Positions 18,775 through 29,627 of a stretch of 64,000 bases of DNA are shown here, piece after piece; position 1 is the stretch's first letter, and every line of letters starts with the position of its first letter. Source of the stretch: Lepidostoma basale (taxonomy: Eukaryota; Arthropoda; Insecta; Trichoptera; Lepidostomatidae); NCBI GenBank assembly GCA_022606425.2, contig JAHDVF020001259.1:620001-684000 (forward strand), written 5' to 3'. The notes under the pieces are model-generated. The model made no database searches. It saw nothing but the letters and a program-made list of their open reading frames with translations, and had not been told where the DNA came from. Position numbers and translations under genes: made by a program.

Positions 18775-19396
18775 ACTAACTAACTAACTAACCATCACGC
18801 CGTCTCCCCGAAAGTGTAAGCAGAGAGAATGGACTGTCACACTTTTACTGATGCGGCACTCCATCCTTCTCTTTTCGCCCCGCGGGAGGCGCGGTGTGAT
18901 GGGTTGCGAACCTCATCGCCACCAATAGGCATCTCCCGCGCACACTTCGATCGTCCAACACCCACAAAATAAATCTAAAACAAATAATATAAAATACAAT
19001 GATATAAAATAAAATAACAAAATAAAAATAATTTTACACAAAATGTTCTTTTTAGACGGTGCACATATTGTCTATTTAATTTATAATATGTTCCACGTAT
19101 CCACTGTTTTTTAATTTAGCACATAATGTAATAACACATAATGTTTTTTTCGATGTTGCACATGTTGACTTGGACAATCCGGACTTTTGTGTTTATTTAA
19201 TTTATGTTACACGTATCCACCATTTTTTAAATTATCTGTAATAAGGCACTTAACCAGCAAGAACTTAAAAATAATATTGAAGAAATTATTCAAATTGTTA
19301 TTGGAACAAATGAAAAATTTATTTCTACACCTGTCAAAATTCTTTACAAAAACGATAAAACAAATAAAACCTTTTAATCTGATTAATTTGATTAAA
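18775..19396 (-). mobile_element. Chimeric non-autonomous element, TSD-bounded copy
   Basis: 622 bp flanked by the exact 12-bp repeat TTGTCAAATTAA (18763-18774, 19397-19408). On the minus strand: non-coding AT-rich body, GC-rich fold domain (18855-18945; GCGGGAG and CTCCCGC), then the ~65-bp GTTA-tail LINE 3' terminus and repeats. The TSD shows the hybrid moved as one unit. Confidence 0.9.
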
Positions 19397-19429
19397 TTGT
19401 CAAATTAATTAAACTAATCAGATTTTAAT

Positions 19430-19575
19430 GGTTGGTCATGTTAGAAGTCGGAGGAATCGACATGCGTGTATGACTCGTTGTATGAATGTGGAGGAAGCTA
19501 GAGAGGTTTGCCAGGATAGAGTAGTGTTATGGTCCATTCTCTCTGCCTACCCCTGTGGGGAAACGGCGTGATAAC
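19430..19575 (+). mobile_element. GTTA-family LINE 3' fragment
   Basis: Codes VGHVRSRRNRHACMTRCMNV, EEAREVCQDRVV and ends GGGGAAACGGCGTGAT without repeat tail. Confidence 0.75.
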
Positions 19576-19699
19576 CTGCTACTGTGAAAGCCCGAGCAAC
19601 ACAAAATTCAGATATGTAGGTGGCACGTTTGGGAATGTGCTTAATTATTGTCTATAAACTGTAAATTTAAAAACCTTACCTGAAATTAATAATGGAATT

Positions 19700-20200
19700 T
19701 TCATATATGAATGAAAACTACTAAAAGTAGCTTATGTGTAATGTAAAAATGTAAAAATGTAATGTAAAAATTACTTTTAAGTTGATCAGATTGAAGTTTT
19801 TGGTTCGACATCATTATTAAATCATTAGGGAGTTTATTAAATTCTGTAGAGGCTATAAATTGTAAGGATTTTACACCGAATCTAGTTGAACCCAATGCTT
19901 CTTATTCTGTGAGCGCGTATCATGTTGGTGTACGTCCGTATTGAATATTGGTCGAGTATTAGAGTGCGTTGATGACTTTTTTATTTGTAGTATAGTTTTA
20001 GTGATCTCTAATTTTGGATGGATTTGAAATGGAATTATTTTCGTCTGAGAATATAGGGCCCTTACATGAGTGTACCACGGTAGACGGAAAATATTTCTAA
20101 CAGCCCGATTTTGGATCACCTGAATCTCAGTAGCTTTCTTCTTTGTAATAAAGCCCCAAATACAGGAAAGGTAAGACAGATGAGAATGTATCATGGAGTA
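19700..20200 (-). mobile_element. LINE C-terminal region (CR1/L2-like)
   Basis: Two overlapping minus-strand frames: IHSHLSYLSCIWGFITKKKA, EIQVIQNRAVRNIFRLPWYT, and after a shift near 19880 STRFGVKSLQFIASTEFNKLP. The order (SHLSY..WG, then LQ..QN.A.R, then a final NKLP segment) is that of the region after the reverse transcriptase in CR1/L2-type LINEs. Confidence 0.7.
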
Positions 20201-20224
20201 GTAAACATAAATTGTCTACATTCT

Positions 20225-20350
20225 TACGCATATATCGAGGTGTGGGATCCATCCTCTGGACATGCGAACTCCAGTATCTTCTGCGTTGTTTTCCCCATCC
20301 TCTGCACATGCGCAATCCATTATCTTCTGCGTTGTCTTCCCCATCCTCAA
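20225..20350 (-). mobile_element. LINE C-terminal fragment with internal duplication
   Basis: Minus strand reads QRRRYWSSHVQRMDPTP, related to the 46.1 and 51.0 kb LINE tails (RRYWNAHVQKMDP). The upstream part EDGEDNAEDNGLRMCRGW is a second, shifted repeat of the same ~55 bp. Confidence 0.55.
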
Positions 20351-20960
20351 GCAAATGAAATAACCTGAAATCAATTTAATTATCTTTGAATATTTTAAAT
20401 CTCAGCATAATGTAGAATTTAATGGCCAAAAATGGAATATTACTGGACTCTTCCAACTGAGGCAGCTAATGCTGCATATAAGGATATGTTTACCTATCAC
20501 AGCATTTGTTTTCAGAGAAAAACTAAAACAGCTGAAGTAACTCATAGTGTATTTGGGTATGTGTGCTGCTGGAATTACTCAGTGGAATGGAAAATAAAGA
20601 AGAATTGCAACATGCAGATGCACCAATATGGCTCATTATCAAAATAATTTCAATCCCAATACAAAAATATCCCCATTAGACCAGTGGTCTCTCACAACCA
20701 GGCAATTATTTTATCAAAACTTAATATCTAATCCCAAAGATATAGATTTTCGCCCTGCCAGAACAATTTTACATTAAAATAACATTATTAAAATAGATTA
20801 TACCAATTAACTAATTATTACACAACGAAACGTCATAACCTAAAATGACACGTAAGTAAAACGAATAAATTGATATTGTATATCATTAGAACTTTCTTAT
20901 CGTTGCTGTGGTAATTTTAATATTTCCCTGACCAAAGTACGCGTATAAAGAACACCTTTA
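20265..20960 (+). repeat. Local segmental repeat, copy 1
   Basis: Matches 21735-22600 with many identical stretches (CATAATGTAGAATTTAATGG; CAACATGCAGATGCACCAAT; CGAAACGTCATAACCTAAAA). Copy 1 has about 155 extra bases at 20425-20579 that copy 2 lacks. Confidence 0.75.
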
Positions 20961-21299
20961 TGTTTGAATTCATCAAATGTCATATTAATTGTATTTTAAA
21001 TAACTAATTAAAATCATAATAATTAAATAACATTAATAAAATAGCGCAATACCATTCAAAATTCTGCCAGTTGTATAGCCGTTGCTCGCCCGCTACTCCA
21101 GGGTGCATGTTATCATCCGTTGTCCCTGCTATATGACCGATTCCATTCCGATCTCTGATTAATTCATATTGTTTCCTAGAAATAAAATAAAAAAATATTG
21201 GAATTGGCATAAGGCGGACATCGAAGAGGCGCATATGGCAAATTTTCAATTTCCATACAATTAATGAATTCCAAGTGTTCACTAAGCAGTATATTTAAT

Positions 21300-21425
21300 T
21301 TTGGAGACGCGTGAAACATAAATGTGGAGGAAGCTAGAGAGGTTTGCCAGGATAGAGTTTTGTGGCGGTCAATTCTCTCTGCCTACCCCTGCAGGGAAAC
21401 GGCATGATGGTTTGTTTGTTTGTTT
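21300..21425 (+). mobile_element. GTTA-family LINE 3' fragment, GTTT tail
   Basis: MNVEEAREVCQDRV reading, CCTGCAGGGAAACGGCATGA and tail GGTTTGTTTGTTTG. Same subfamily as the 42.1 kb end. Confidence 0.75.
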
Positions 21426-21734
21426 AATTTGTATAGCGCCGTTTTCGTGAATAGCTCACCTATTACATGCTGGAGATTTTAGATACATTACCTGAACGGC
21501 AAAAATAACTACCAAAAACTATGCTAATAAATGGAGTTACGATTGTGCTAAAGAAATAACAACCTTTTTACAAAAGCATTCAAATAATCTCCCTAATTTA
21601 TAGATCTCGTAGATCCCTAGGTTATATGGCCTCTATATTATTATGTAACAAATTAAACCAATTAATCCAATGTAAACCTGTACATACCATTCCAAATTAG
21701 TTCATAAAGATAACAACATGTCTTGTGATATCAT

Positions 21735-22600
21735 CCTCTGGACATGCACATTCCAGTAGTTTCTGCGTTGTTTTCCCCATCCTCTGCACATGCGCAATCC
21801 ATTATCTTCTGCGTTGTCTTCCCCATCCTTAAGCAAATGAAATAACCTGAAAACAATTTAATTATCTTTGAATATTTTAAATCTCAGCATAATGTAGAAT
21901 TTAATGGAGTGGAATGGAAAAGAAAGTAGAATTGCAACATGCAGATGCACCAATATGGCTCATTAACAAAATAATTTCAATCCCAATACAAAAATATCCC
22001 CATTAGACCAGTGGTCTCTCACACCAGGCTCCTCTAGTGAATTATTTTATCAAAACTTAATATCTTATCCCAAAGATATAGATTTTCGCCCTGCCAGAAT
22101 AGTTTTACATTAAAATAACATTATTAAAATAGATTATACCAATTAAATAACTAATTATTACACTACGAAACGTCATAACCTAAAATGACACGTTAGTAAA
22201 ACGAATAAATCAATTGTCTATAAACTGTAAATTTAAAAACCTTACCTGAAATTAATAATGTAATTTTCATATATGAATGAAAACTACTAAAAATAGCTTA
22301 TGTGTAATGTGAAAATGAGCCGGTTCTCATTCGCCACTCCAGGGTACATGTAATTCACTGATCATCCGTTGTTTGACTGATCTAATTCCATTTTAACGAA
22401 GTTATTTTGCACGCTGCATTGGTAATTTTCGTCCCATCTCTGATCTGTTACTTTATTTTCCTAGAAATAAACGGAAAAGTCATAAGAATTGTGTCATTCA
22501 TTCATATTGTAATTCATATTGTATATCATTAGAACTTTCTTACCGTTGCTGTGGTAATGTAACAATTTCCCTGACGAAAGTATGCGTATAAAGAAAACGG
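21735..22600 (+). repeat. Local segmental repeat, copy 2
   Basis: Sibling of 20265-20960; also carries at 22212-22320 a piece shared with 19630-19740 and at 22310-22500 the block shared with 18460-18700. The order is shuffled relative to copy 1. Non-coding. Confidence 0.7.
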
Positions 22601-23170
22601 CAAAATAGAATAAACTGAAAATATATTTATGAATTAGAAATATAAATATTATATTATACTTACGGAAGCAAGTTTCTTCACATTCTTTTAGAGAGCCTCG
22701 ACGTTACTTTTAATCCCAGAAACTTCATAACCTAAAAGTACCGAAACTTCATACCTACAAAATATTACGACGTAAATTACGTTTTGACAGGAGACCACGT
22801 GACCAATCGAACGGCTAGAATTCTAGAAAACGAATATCATTAAGTAATCACCGTCGAACGTAAGAGAAACGAATAAGTTTCAGCCACACGAAAAAATAAA
22901 ATTTCGTTCATAACCTCAAAATGACGCGTTAAAATTATACTCGCCAAAATTAAGAAGTATAATTACCTGTCTACATTAATGTACATTAAAATATGGCCAA
23001 TAAAATAGACTGTACCAATTAAACAACCAATTATTTTAGTACGTAATAAGTAAAACGTATTAAGTATTATACATCCCAAAGTAAAACGCAATATATTGGA
23101 CTGTCAGAAAGAAAAACACATTGTTGCCACTACACAAAATTACATGGAGACTGAATTCTCTCCAGACCGT
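22601..23170. other. Unassigned AT-rich interval
   Basis: Contains the phrase CATAACCT(A/C)AAA three times (22726, 22910 and in the flanking repeats), suggesting old decay of the same local repeat. No coding signal. Confidence 0.35.
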
Positions 23171-23173
23171 GTC

Positions 23174-23237
23174 AAACGAATATAGACTCAAAAGATTGAT
23201 ACTCAGGTGATACGAACATTAAGGTCTATATTCGTTT
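23174..23237. repeat. Inverted repeat with 15-bp arms
   Basis: CAAACGAATATAGAC (23174-23188) and its exact complement GTCTATATTCGTTTG (23223-23237) flank a 34-base loop. Confidence 0.7.
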
Positions 23238-23499
23238 GCACTACGAAAATTTTCAATTAATTGATTAATTTATAAAGTTAATTAGAGCTCGATTAATAAC
23301 AAAAATATGCCTATGACGACCGCTGAATTCCACTTAGTCCATTCTCCAAATTTCAAAAGGATCAGCTCAGGAATCACCGAGAAAGAAGGAGACACACAGA
23401 TGGGACATTGAGTTTTATTTATATGTAGATTAACTAAAACTAGTTGACTCATTTGTTGTTTCTTGAACAATGATGAAAAAATTTCTTCTATATTGGCCA

Positions 23500-23660
23500 T
23501 AACTTTGTGTTGTAAATAGTTAATGTTTATTTTTTTATATACTTAGTATACAACACTCAATTTATTAAGAAAAAAAAAATTAAATAACAAACAGATTTTA
23601 CAGTTTTGACAGATATTAAAATATCTGTCAAAACTGACCACATTTGTGAAAAAAAAGTAT
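23500..23660. mobile_element. Hammerhead-family end with perfect palindrome
   Basis: Shares TTTTTTATATACTTAGTATA and ACAACACTCAATTTATTAAG with the 56.6 and 63.8 kb repeats, but the ribozyme part is absent. A palindrome with 16-bp perfect arms (CAGTTTTGACAGATAT at 23601-23616; complement at 23621-23636) closes it. Confidence 0.5.
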
Positions 23661-23679
23661 GATATTTTAAATATTTAAC

Positions 23680-24304
23680 TAACTAACTCACCATCACGCC
23701 TTCTTACCGAGGAAGGCAGAAAGAACTGTCAGACTTTTCTTTCCTGATATATTTCTCTCGCTTCCTCAAATTCATACATCGTGTCATGCACGCGCGTCGT
23801 TTTCTCTGACTCCTCACGTGGCCGACATTCAATATTTGATTTATTTGATCTTGCCACGATTTTCTTGGTCTTCCTCTATTTCTAGTTCCATTTACATCGT
23901 TAACATATATTTTTTTACCATTCTTTCTTCATTCATTCTTTCCATGTGCTCAAACCATCTTAATGATCCTTTCATTATTTTGTTCATAACACCATCATTC
24001 ACACCGCATTCACTTCTTATATTTTCATTCGACACTCTATCATACAAAGAGTATCCACACCTTCGTCTAAGAGATCTAATTTCTACATTTATTCTACTTT
24101 GATCCTTCTTTTGAGAGTTCCATACTTCGCTTTCATACATAAGGGTCGGTAGAAGAACACCATTGTGCACTGCCATTCTAGCTTTTTGTTTGCGATGACA
24201 ACATTAAGTGCACCATTCACTTGCCTGCCCCAACCCTTCTTTCAATATCCCTCTCCACTCGCCCATCTCTTGTTAACATACTCCCTAAATACACGAATTC
24301 TAAA
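23680..24304 (-). mobile_element. GTTA-tail LINE copy, longer than most
   Basis: Extends from the repeat tail past MAVHNGVLLPTLMYESEVW into the ERDIERRVGAG and FVYLGSM region (to about 24300). Small deletions break the frame (e.g. loss of bases in the 3' terminal block). It runs straight into the SINE-like repeat. Confidence 0.85.
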
Positions 24305-24440
24305 TTTTCACCATTCTGGGTTCGATTCCCGGCGATGGCAGTGTGATTGTCACACTTCCTTTGGTCTGGTGTAGAATTCCCGTGACAATAAAATGGCGAT
24401 AGATAAGCTACCTATCACATGTCACGAGAATCAATACATC
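24305..24440 (+). repeat. tRNA-related SINE-like repeat
   Basis: Opens with GGGTTCGATTCCCGGC, a strong B box, followed by GTGTGATTGTCACACTTCC and TGGTCTGGTGTAGAATTCCC. The 5' half with the A box is missing. Confidence 0.55.
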
Positions 24441-24574
24441 AGCTTAAAAACAAATTGTATACAGTAATTGGGTTTAAGCGACCTGTTGTATACATAAAAA
24501 AAAATATATGAAAATTTTTTAGATTCATATACATAAAATTTATTTTAAAATACTTTGGTATGTTAATTATTATT

Positions 24575-24765
24575 AAAAAAACTAACTAACCACCATACCA
24601 TCTCCCCGAAAGAATGGACTGCCACCCTTTTCCCGACATATATTTTTTTAGTTGATTTTTCTGACTTCCGACGCCGACATTTAACAATTGATTGATTTGA
24701 ACGTGCCACGTTTTCCATGGTCTGCCTCTCTTTCTTCTTTCGATAAGTCGTCGTTAATTATTATT
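24575..24765 (-). mobile_element. GTTA-tail LINE 3' fragment, degraded
   Basis: ACTAACTAACCACCATACC end, a deletion of the GGGGTAGGCAG block, and remnants to CACGTTTTCC. No open frame. Confidence 0.7.
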
Positions 24766-24839
24766 AATATTTTTATTCTACGTATACAAAAAACTTCCGT
24801 CATGTAATTTCAATATCAACAATTACAGATGGTAATTTA

Positions 24840-24905
24840 CAATAATTATGATAGCACCCGCATGCGTAGCGTAAGGTCACGGGTTCAAATCCAGTAGATG
24901 AGATT
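24840..24905 (+). repeat. tRNA-like fragment
   Basis: TAGCGTAAGGTCACGGGTTCAAATCCAGTAG contains a good B box (GGTTCAAATCC) but the acceptor and D arms cannot be completed, so it is a SINE or tRNA remnant, not a tRNA gene. Confidence 0.3.
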
Positions 24906-25004
24906 AAATATATATTTACTTTTTGTGATATCACTATTTTTTTCTGAAACGTATATCACTTGTAATATCTACATATAATAAAGTGCTTATCGTCTTATAC
25001 TTAT

Positions 25005-25262
25005 TTATAGATGGCAGTGCACAAGGGTGTTCTTGCTCCGACCCTTATGTATGGAAGCATGGAACTGGCAAAAGAAAGATGAAAGTAGAATAATGTCGTA
25101 GAAATGAGATCTCTAAGACGAATGTGTGAAAAACAGTACATGGCTGAGTGTCAAATGCAAATTTAAGAAGTGAATGCAGTGCGAAGAAGTGAAAATAAAT
25201 AAAGGTTCATTTTCCTTTCCACTCGTCCATCCTTTGTAAACATACTACCTAAATATACAAAC
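25005..25262 (+). mobile_element. GTTA-family LINE upstream fragments, head to head
   Basis: 25010-25195 reads (plus) MAVHKGVLAPTLMYGS with deletions to about EKK; 25200-25262 is minus-strand text from the FTKDGRVERK region. The pieces face opposite ways. Confidence 0.7.
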
Positions 25263-25264
25263 AC

Positions 25265-25790
25265 ATCCTTCCTTTCCAGCCTATTCTCGTACACACCTGG
25301 ACAAAGGCCTCCTCTATTCGCTTCCATGCCACACTCTCTTGCGCAGACTGCATCCAGGTTATTCCGACATGTCTGTTCAGGTCATCCTTCCACCGTAGTT
25401 ACGGACGCCATGCACTTCACTTTGCCGTTCACGGTCTCCAAGTCAGCAGCCTTCTTGTCCTTTTTTCATCTGAGCTTCTGGCTGCGTGACCTGCCCATTG
25501 CCATTTTAGAGTTGCCACCCGATGGATGATGTCGGTGACCTTTGTTTTTTCTCTCACCGTATCGTTTCTGACTCAGTCTCTTAGGCTTATTCCTAACATG
25601 GCTCTTTGGGTCACTCGTAGTTTTTCGGGACTTTGTTTGGACAATGTTACAGTTTCAAGACCATAAGTACCAACTGGCAGAACACACGCTTCATAGACTC
25701 TTCGTTTCAGGTTGATCAGTATTTTCCGGTTTTTAAGGATGTAACCCATGTTTCCGAAAGCTGCAAACACATCCACTTGTTCCAGATTTT
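25265..25790 (-). mobile_element. RTE-type LINE C-terminal region
   Basis: Minus strand: FGNMGYILKNRKILINLKRR, VYEACVLPVGTYGLETVTLS, EKLRVTQRAMLGISLRD, then in shifted frames the VRNDT..REKTKVTDIIHRVA and QWAGHVAR motifs and a 3' end CTGGACAAAGGCCTCC. Sibling of 36846-37261; both are 5' truncated. Confidence 0.75.
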
Positions 25791-26140
25791 TACCATTAAT
25801 GCCAATGTCTGTTTTTTTTCTCCCAAGAAATATAAATTTAAAATAATAGTTTCGTGTAAAATGCTCTTTACTTGTGTGTGTGTATTTTTCTATACAATCG
25901 ATGTTTTGGGAATCGTACAGTTTTCTAGACAGCTTATTTCAAAAATGGCATTTTGACAGTCAATCAAATTAAGAATTGTCACTTTTTTCTCTCTGGATGT
26001 GTTGTATGTGAGAATGACGCATGCGCTATTAGAAAACTACGTCTACTCGAGTAGACCACACATGAGTGGATATCTAATGTTCATTCCAAATATAATCTTC
26101 CCATGGCCTTTTTTCAAATGGCATTTTTTGCAAATTTTGG
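25791..26140. other. Unassigned interval
   Basis: No repeat relative in the window and no recognisable protein. Confidence 0.3.
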
Positions 26141-26149
26141 TGATTGTAA

Positions 26150-26450
26150 TACAGGCATGCGTCTATAAAAAAACGTGGAACATTTATACAAAAACAGTTG
26201 TATACAAGAATGTGGAACATATACATAAACATAAACGATCTCCGAAATGTTCGTCCAGAAAGACGAGCTACACGGATTTTTTTTCGGATTATCCCAAGAT
26301 CCCAAAATACGAATTGCAAACAACCGTGAAAATCTACGCAATTATATACATAAACATATACAAAAATGTGGAACACATACATAAAGAGTTGTATACAAGA
26401 ATGTGGAACATTATATAATACATAAACAGTTGTATACAAAAATGTGGTAA
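26150..26450. repeat. Irregular tandem repeat of a GTGGAACA motif
   Basis: The phrase GTATACAA(G/A)AATGTGG occurs at about 26200, 26390 and 26432, with further AATGTGGAACA units and CATAAAC between, on a variable period. A GC-richer segment at 26238-26330 (AATGTTCGTCCAGAAAGACG) interrupts it. Confidence 0.5.
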
Positions 26451-26459
26451 GCATCGGGA

Positions 26460-26590
26460 AACTATCACATTAAAGACCGTATTAAAATAGAGGAAGACCG
26501 AAGAAAACGTAGCTCGATCAAATATTGAATGTCGGTCACGTGAAGAGTCAGAGAATTGACTTACGTATGACACGATGTATTAATATTATT
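26460..26590 (+). mobile_element. GTTA-family LINE fragment
   Basis: Plus-strand remnant of the RGRPKKT to VGHVKSQRI and MTRC region, without tail. Confidence 0.65.
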
Positions 26591-26619
26591 TTTATTTAGT
26601 TAAATCGCTCTTTATAAAA

Positions 26620-26720
26620 TTACAGCGCGAGCCAAATTGATATCAAGGGTAATAGCTATCATATTGATTCTCGTGACATGTGATTGGTAGCTAATCTATT
26701 TCCAATTTATTGTGTGTTGT
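26620..26720 (-). repeat. SINE-like repeat fragment
   Basis: Minus-strand relative of 12790-12930: shared CGCGAGCCAAATTGATATC (complement) and GAATCAATATGATAGC. Confidence 0.5.
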
Positions 26721-26751
26721 TACCTTAGTTAGTTAGTTACAAGCAGGTAAA

Positions 26752-27265
26752 TGTATAGGTGACCCACATAAGTGGACTTCGACTGCTGAACCAGCATATT
26801 TCATGATGAAATATATTACACGAATAACAGAAAACGCCTGACTTAGGACCTACTTATCGAAACGCTGAATCAGGGCCCAGATTTATTCACACCGGTCACT
26901 AGGTCACTAGAGTAGAGCATCGTGTGAAAAGGGAAGCAAAGCATATAAAAGCGGTACTTCCGACCACCCAATAGGTCAGTCAGTATTAAGGTTTCTAACA
27001 GACACGAGTCTACGTTAATAAGTCTACGCCACGAGGGATCTCGGACTCCCTCCCCCGCCGACCCACGAAGCTACGCTACTACAGTATTCCTTCTTGCGAC
27101 TTCTAACCGACACCAGTCTACGCCGTCAAGTCTACTCCCGACTCTCCCACCGAGCTACGCTACTGTCTACACTGCTACGCCACGTAATTCCGACGGGTAT
27201 TCGCTCCAGCCGACCGACGCTATAGCCAGGGAGCCATCAGCCCCAGCTGCTCACCACATCCCCCA
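26752..27265 (+). mobile_element. Solo-type LTR of an LTR retrotransposon
   Basis: About 514 bp starting TGTATAGGTGACCCACATAA and ending CA. A TATA box (CATATAAAAGC, 26940-26950) and a pyrimidine/GC-rich downstream region give the expected U3-R-U5 layout. No second LTR or coding domain is present. Ty3/gypsy-type is plausible from the start sequence, not proven. Confidence 0.65.
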
Positions 27266-27268
27266 AAG

Positions 27269-27286
27269 TGGCGACCCTGACGTCGG
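27269..27286 (+). promoter_or_regulatory. Candidate primer-binding site
   Basis: TGGCGACCCTGACGTCGG lies three bases after the LTR end. It starts with TGG, as expected for a site complementary to the CCA end of a tRNA. The matching tRNA was not identified. Confidence 0.5.
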
Positions 27287-27319
27287 CCGACTCCCCCAAA
27301 AATGTTGCTCATTGAAATA

Positions 27320-27680
27320 TTCCTTTCAAGCTTTCCCATTTATTTTTCCTGTGGCTTTCGCGTGGTCTATGGGCCCCTTGAGCCAGAGCGGAAAACCGGC
27401 ATATATCTGCAGAGAATACAATAAAAAAAACATGTAACTCCTCTTCCGACAAACGTCAAAAGGCGCATTTGTATTCGTACTCTGGCCGCCAGGGGCGCTG
27501 CTGGTAAGAGAATTACCATTTTTGGCGGCAAATGTGCGCGCCATTCCGCGGGCAACGCGCGGCGCATACAAACGAGGCGAGCCGGAAATATTAAAGTGGA
27601 CTTTTTAAAACGAGAACGTGTAAAAAGACGAGCGAAATGTCCGCTTCGTTTTCGCCCCGTGACAATACAATACGTGCATT
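27320..27680. other. GC-rich single-copy island
   Basis: CpG-rich text including GGGCCCCTTGAGCCAGAGCG, GGCCGCCAGGGGCGCTGC and GGCAACGCGCGGCGC. Several short frames exist on the minus strand but overlap one another and show no motif. No repeat relative here. Confidence 0.35.
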
Positions 27681-27794
27681 GTTCTTATTTCAAAATTTCG
27701 ATTTCTGTTCTTTCTTGGATCTTCGATATAGTATTTTCGGGAGTACCAGCCCAGACGATATTGCTCTCCCACATGTTGACATTTTCTTTCTTGG

Positions 27795-28440
27795 ATGTTC
27801 TAACTAACTAACTTACCATCACGCCGTCTCCCCGGAAAGGTAGGCAGAAAGAATGGAACGCCACACTGTTCTGTCCTGACATACGTCTCTCGCTTCCTCT
27901 ACATTCATACATCTTGTCATGCACGCACGTCGATTTTTCCGACTCCTCTCGTGACCGACATTCAATATTTGATTGATTTGATCGTGCCACGTTTTCCTTG
28001 GTCTTCCTCTATTTTTAGTTCCATTTACATCGTTAACATATAATTTTTTTTACCATTCTTTCTTCATTCATTCTTTCCATGTGTCCAATTCATCTTAATG
28101 ATCCTTCCATTGTTTTGTTCATAACACTTTCATTCGCCCCACATTCACTTCTTATACTTGCATTTGTCACTCTATCATATACAGATTTGCCACACATTCG
28201 TCTAAGAGATCTCATTTCTACTGCATTTATTCTACTTTCATCCTTCTTTTGCCAGTTCCATGCTTCACTTCCATACATAAGGGTCAGCACAAGAACACCA
28301 TTGTGCACTGCCATCTTAGCTTTTTTGGATAGGCTTTTGTTTGCGATGACAACTTTAAGTGCACCATTTATTCTGTTGCCTGCCCCAACCCTTCTTTCAA
28401 TATCCTGCTCCACCCTCCCATCCTTTGTAAACATACTTCC
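27795..28440 (-). mobile_element. GTTA-tail LINE, longer copy
   Basis: Open for 114 codons (28090-28434) from MFTKDGRVEQDIERRVGAGN through KAKMAVHNGVLVLTLMYGS to RSLRRMCGKSVYDRV and CGANESVMNK, then shifted for the tail. Repeat end at 27800-27823. Confidence 0.88.
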
Positions 28441-28589
28441 TAAAATTGTGAAATTTAAAAATTACAATATAAACAATAGACATAAACACAAAAATGCACG
28501 AGATAATTAAAAAATTAAGACTAATTAAGTAACAAGAAACAATAAGAAGAACAAGAGAAGCAAATATCAAATTTATACAATATATAAGA

Positions 28590-28685
28590 GATAGATGTTT
28601 TTTGAGGGTAGCCTCACTATCGTGGAAGATGTCCACATCCGAAGAGATGCGGTTTAGAAGGATTATAGGTAGTCTATAACTTCAA
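28590..28685 (-). mobile_element. CR1-like LINE C-terminal fragment
   Basis: Minus strand matches 56.37-56.48 kb (plus): ATCCTTCTAAACCGCATCTC and GATGTGGACAT. Corresponds to the SSEVDIF-type end of that family. Confidence 0.55.
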
Positions 28686-28689
28686 TAGG

Positions 28690-29470
28690 TAGGTACTAAT
28701 CCTTTCCTTTGCTTACCTGGCAACATCAAATATAGCAAAGCATAAATATACTAAAAATACATTTACTTTGAGCGGTTAACTAGCTCGAACCATAGAAAAA
28801 CAAATAACAAAGATCGTTAATTGAGCAATTCAAGTGTTCTCGCTTTCTGGTACAACAAGAGCCTTTTCAAAACGCGTTCGATTTTTAAACCGCATTCCAT
28901 TTCGAGATGGCGTTACCCGCCTGTTTGTTCTGTGGCGTGCGGCAAAACAAAACATAATTAGTGCCTTTTCATCCAACGCCGTTCTAGTGCCCGATAGGAG
29001 TGAAACGGAATACGTCAATCGAAGTTGATTGGCCGCCATGTCTTTATTCGAATTTAAAATGGAGAAATAAAAAATATTAACATTATTAAAAATATTAACA
29101 TTATTAAAAATGATCACATCAGTAGCAAAAACCAAAAGTATGGTATTCTCTCGAGCTCAGGTGGGATGAAGCGTGTCTGTGGGGGGTGTTTCAGTGGAAC
29201 AGGTGGAAAAATTTAGATATTGGACTTGGACTTGGATCTTCTGGCTTATAGAGGTTCAGCTCTAATGGCTATTCCTATTACGTCTGTAGGAAACGTGGAT
29301 GGAATGTGATTTGGTATTTGTTTTATGATGGGGCTAAATGTATGGCCCGGAGTATCCCTCCGAAAGAGGGCGAGGGGGGATTTAAGGTTTATGATAAAGT
29401 CTTACATTATTGTCAAGGAATGGAAGACCAGTTAGGGTTGGGATTGTATTTATAAAAAAGTCTGTTCCAG
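28690..29470. other. Unassigned, partly non-repetitive stretch
   Basis: 28830-29040 is CpG-containing (CGCGTTCGATTTTTAAACCG; GGCCGCCATGTC) with mutually antisense short frames; 29180-29470 contains GGACTTGGACTTGG. No recognised product or repeat. Confidence 0.3.
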
Positions 29471-29627
29471 AGGGGAAGATTTATTTCATTTATTTATTTC
29501 ATTTATTTCATTTATTTTGATAATAATCACAAACATTACAGACATACAATTCCAAATCGTTTGCAATTACATTATAAACAGAGAAGCATTAAAAAAAATA
29601 AAAATTAAGCTTAAGAGTAAGAAAAAA

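Noticed and set aside
24840..24905. tRNA gene
   Set aside because: Only the T-arm/B box is convincing; acceptor and D arms cannot be paired.
25999..26454. Overlapping 126-139 codon frames on both strands
   Set aside because: They arise from the tandem GTGGAACA array, which lacks stops by composition; no motif on either strand.
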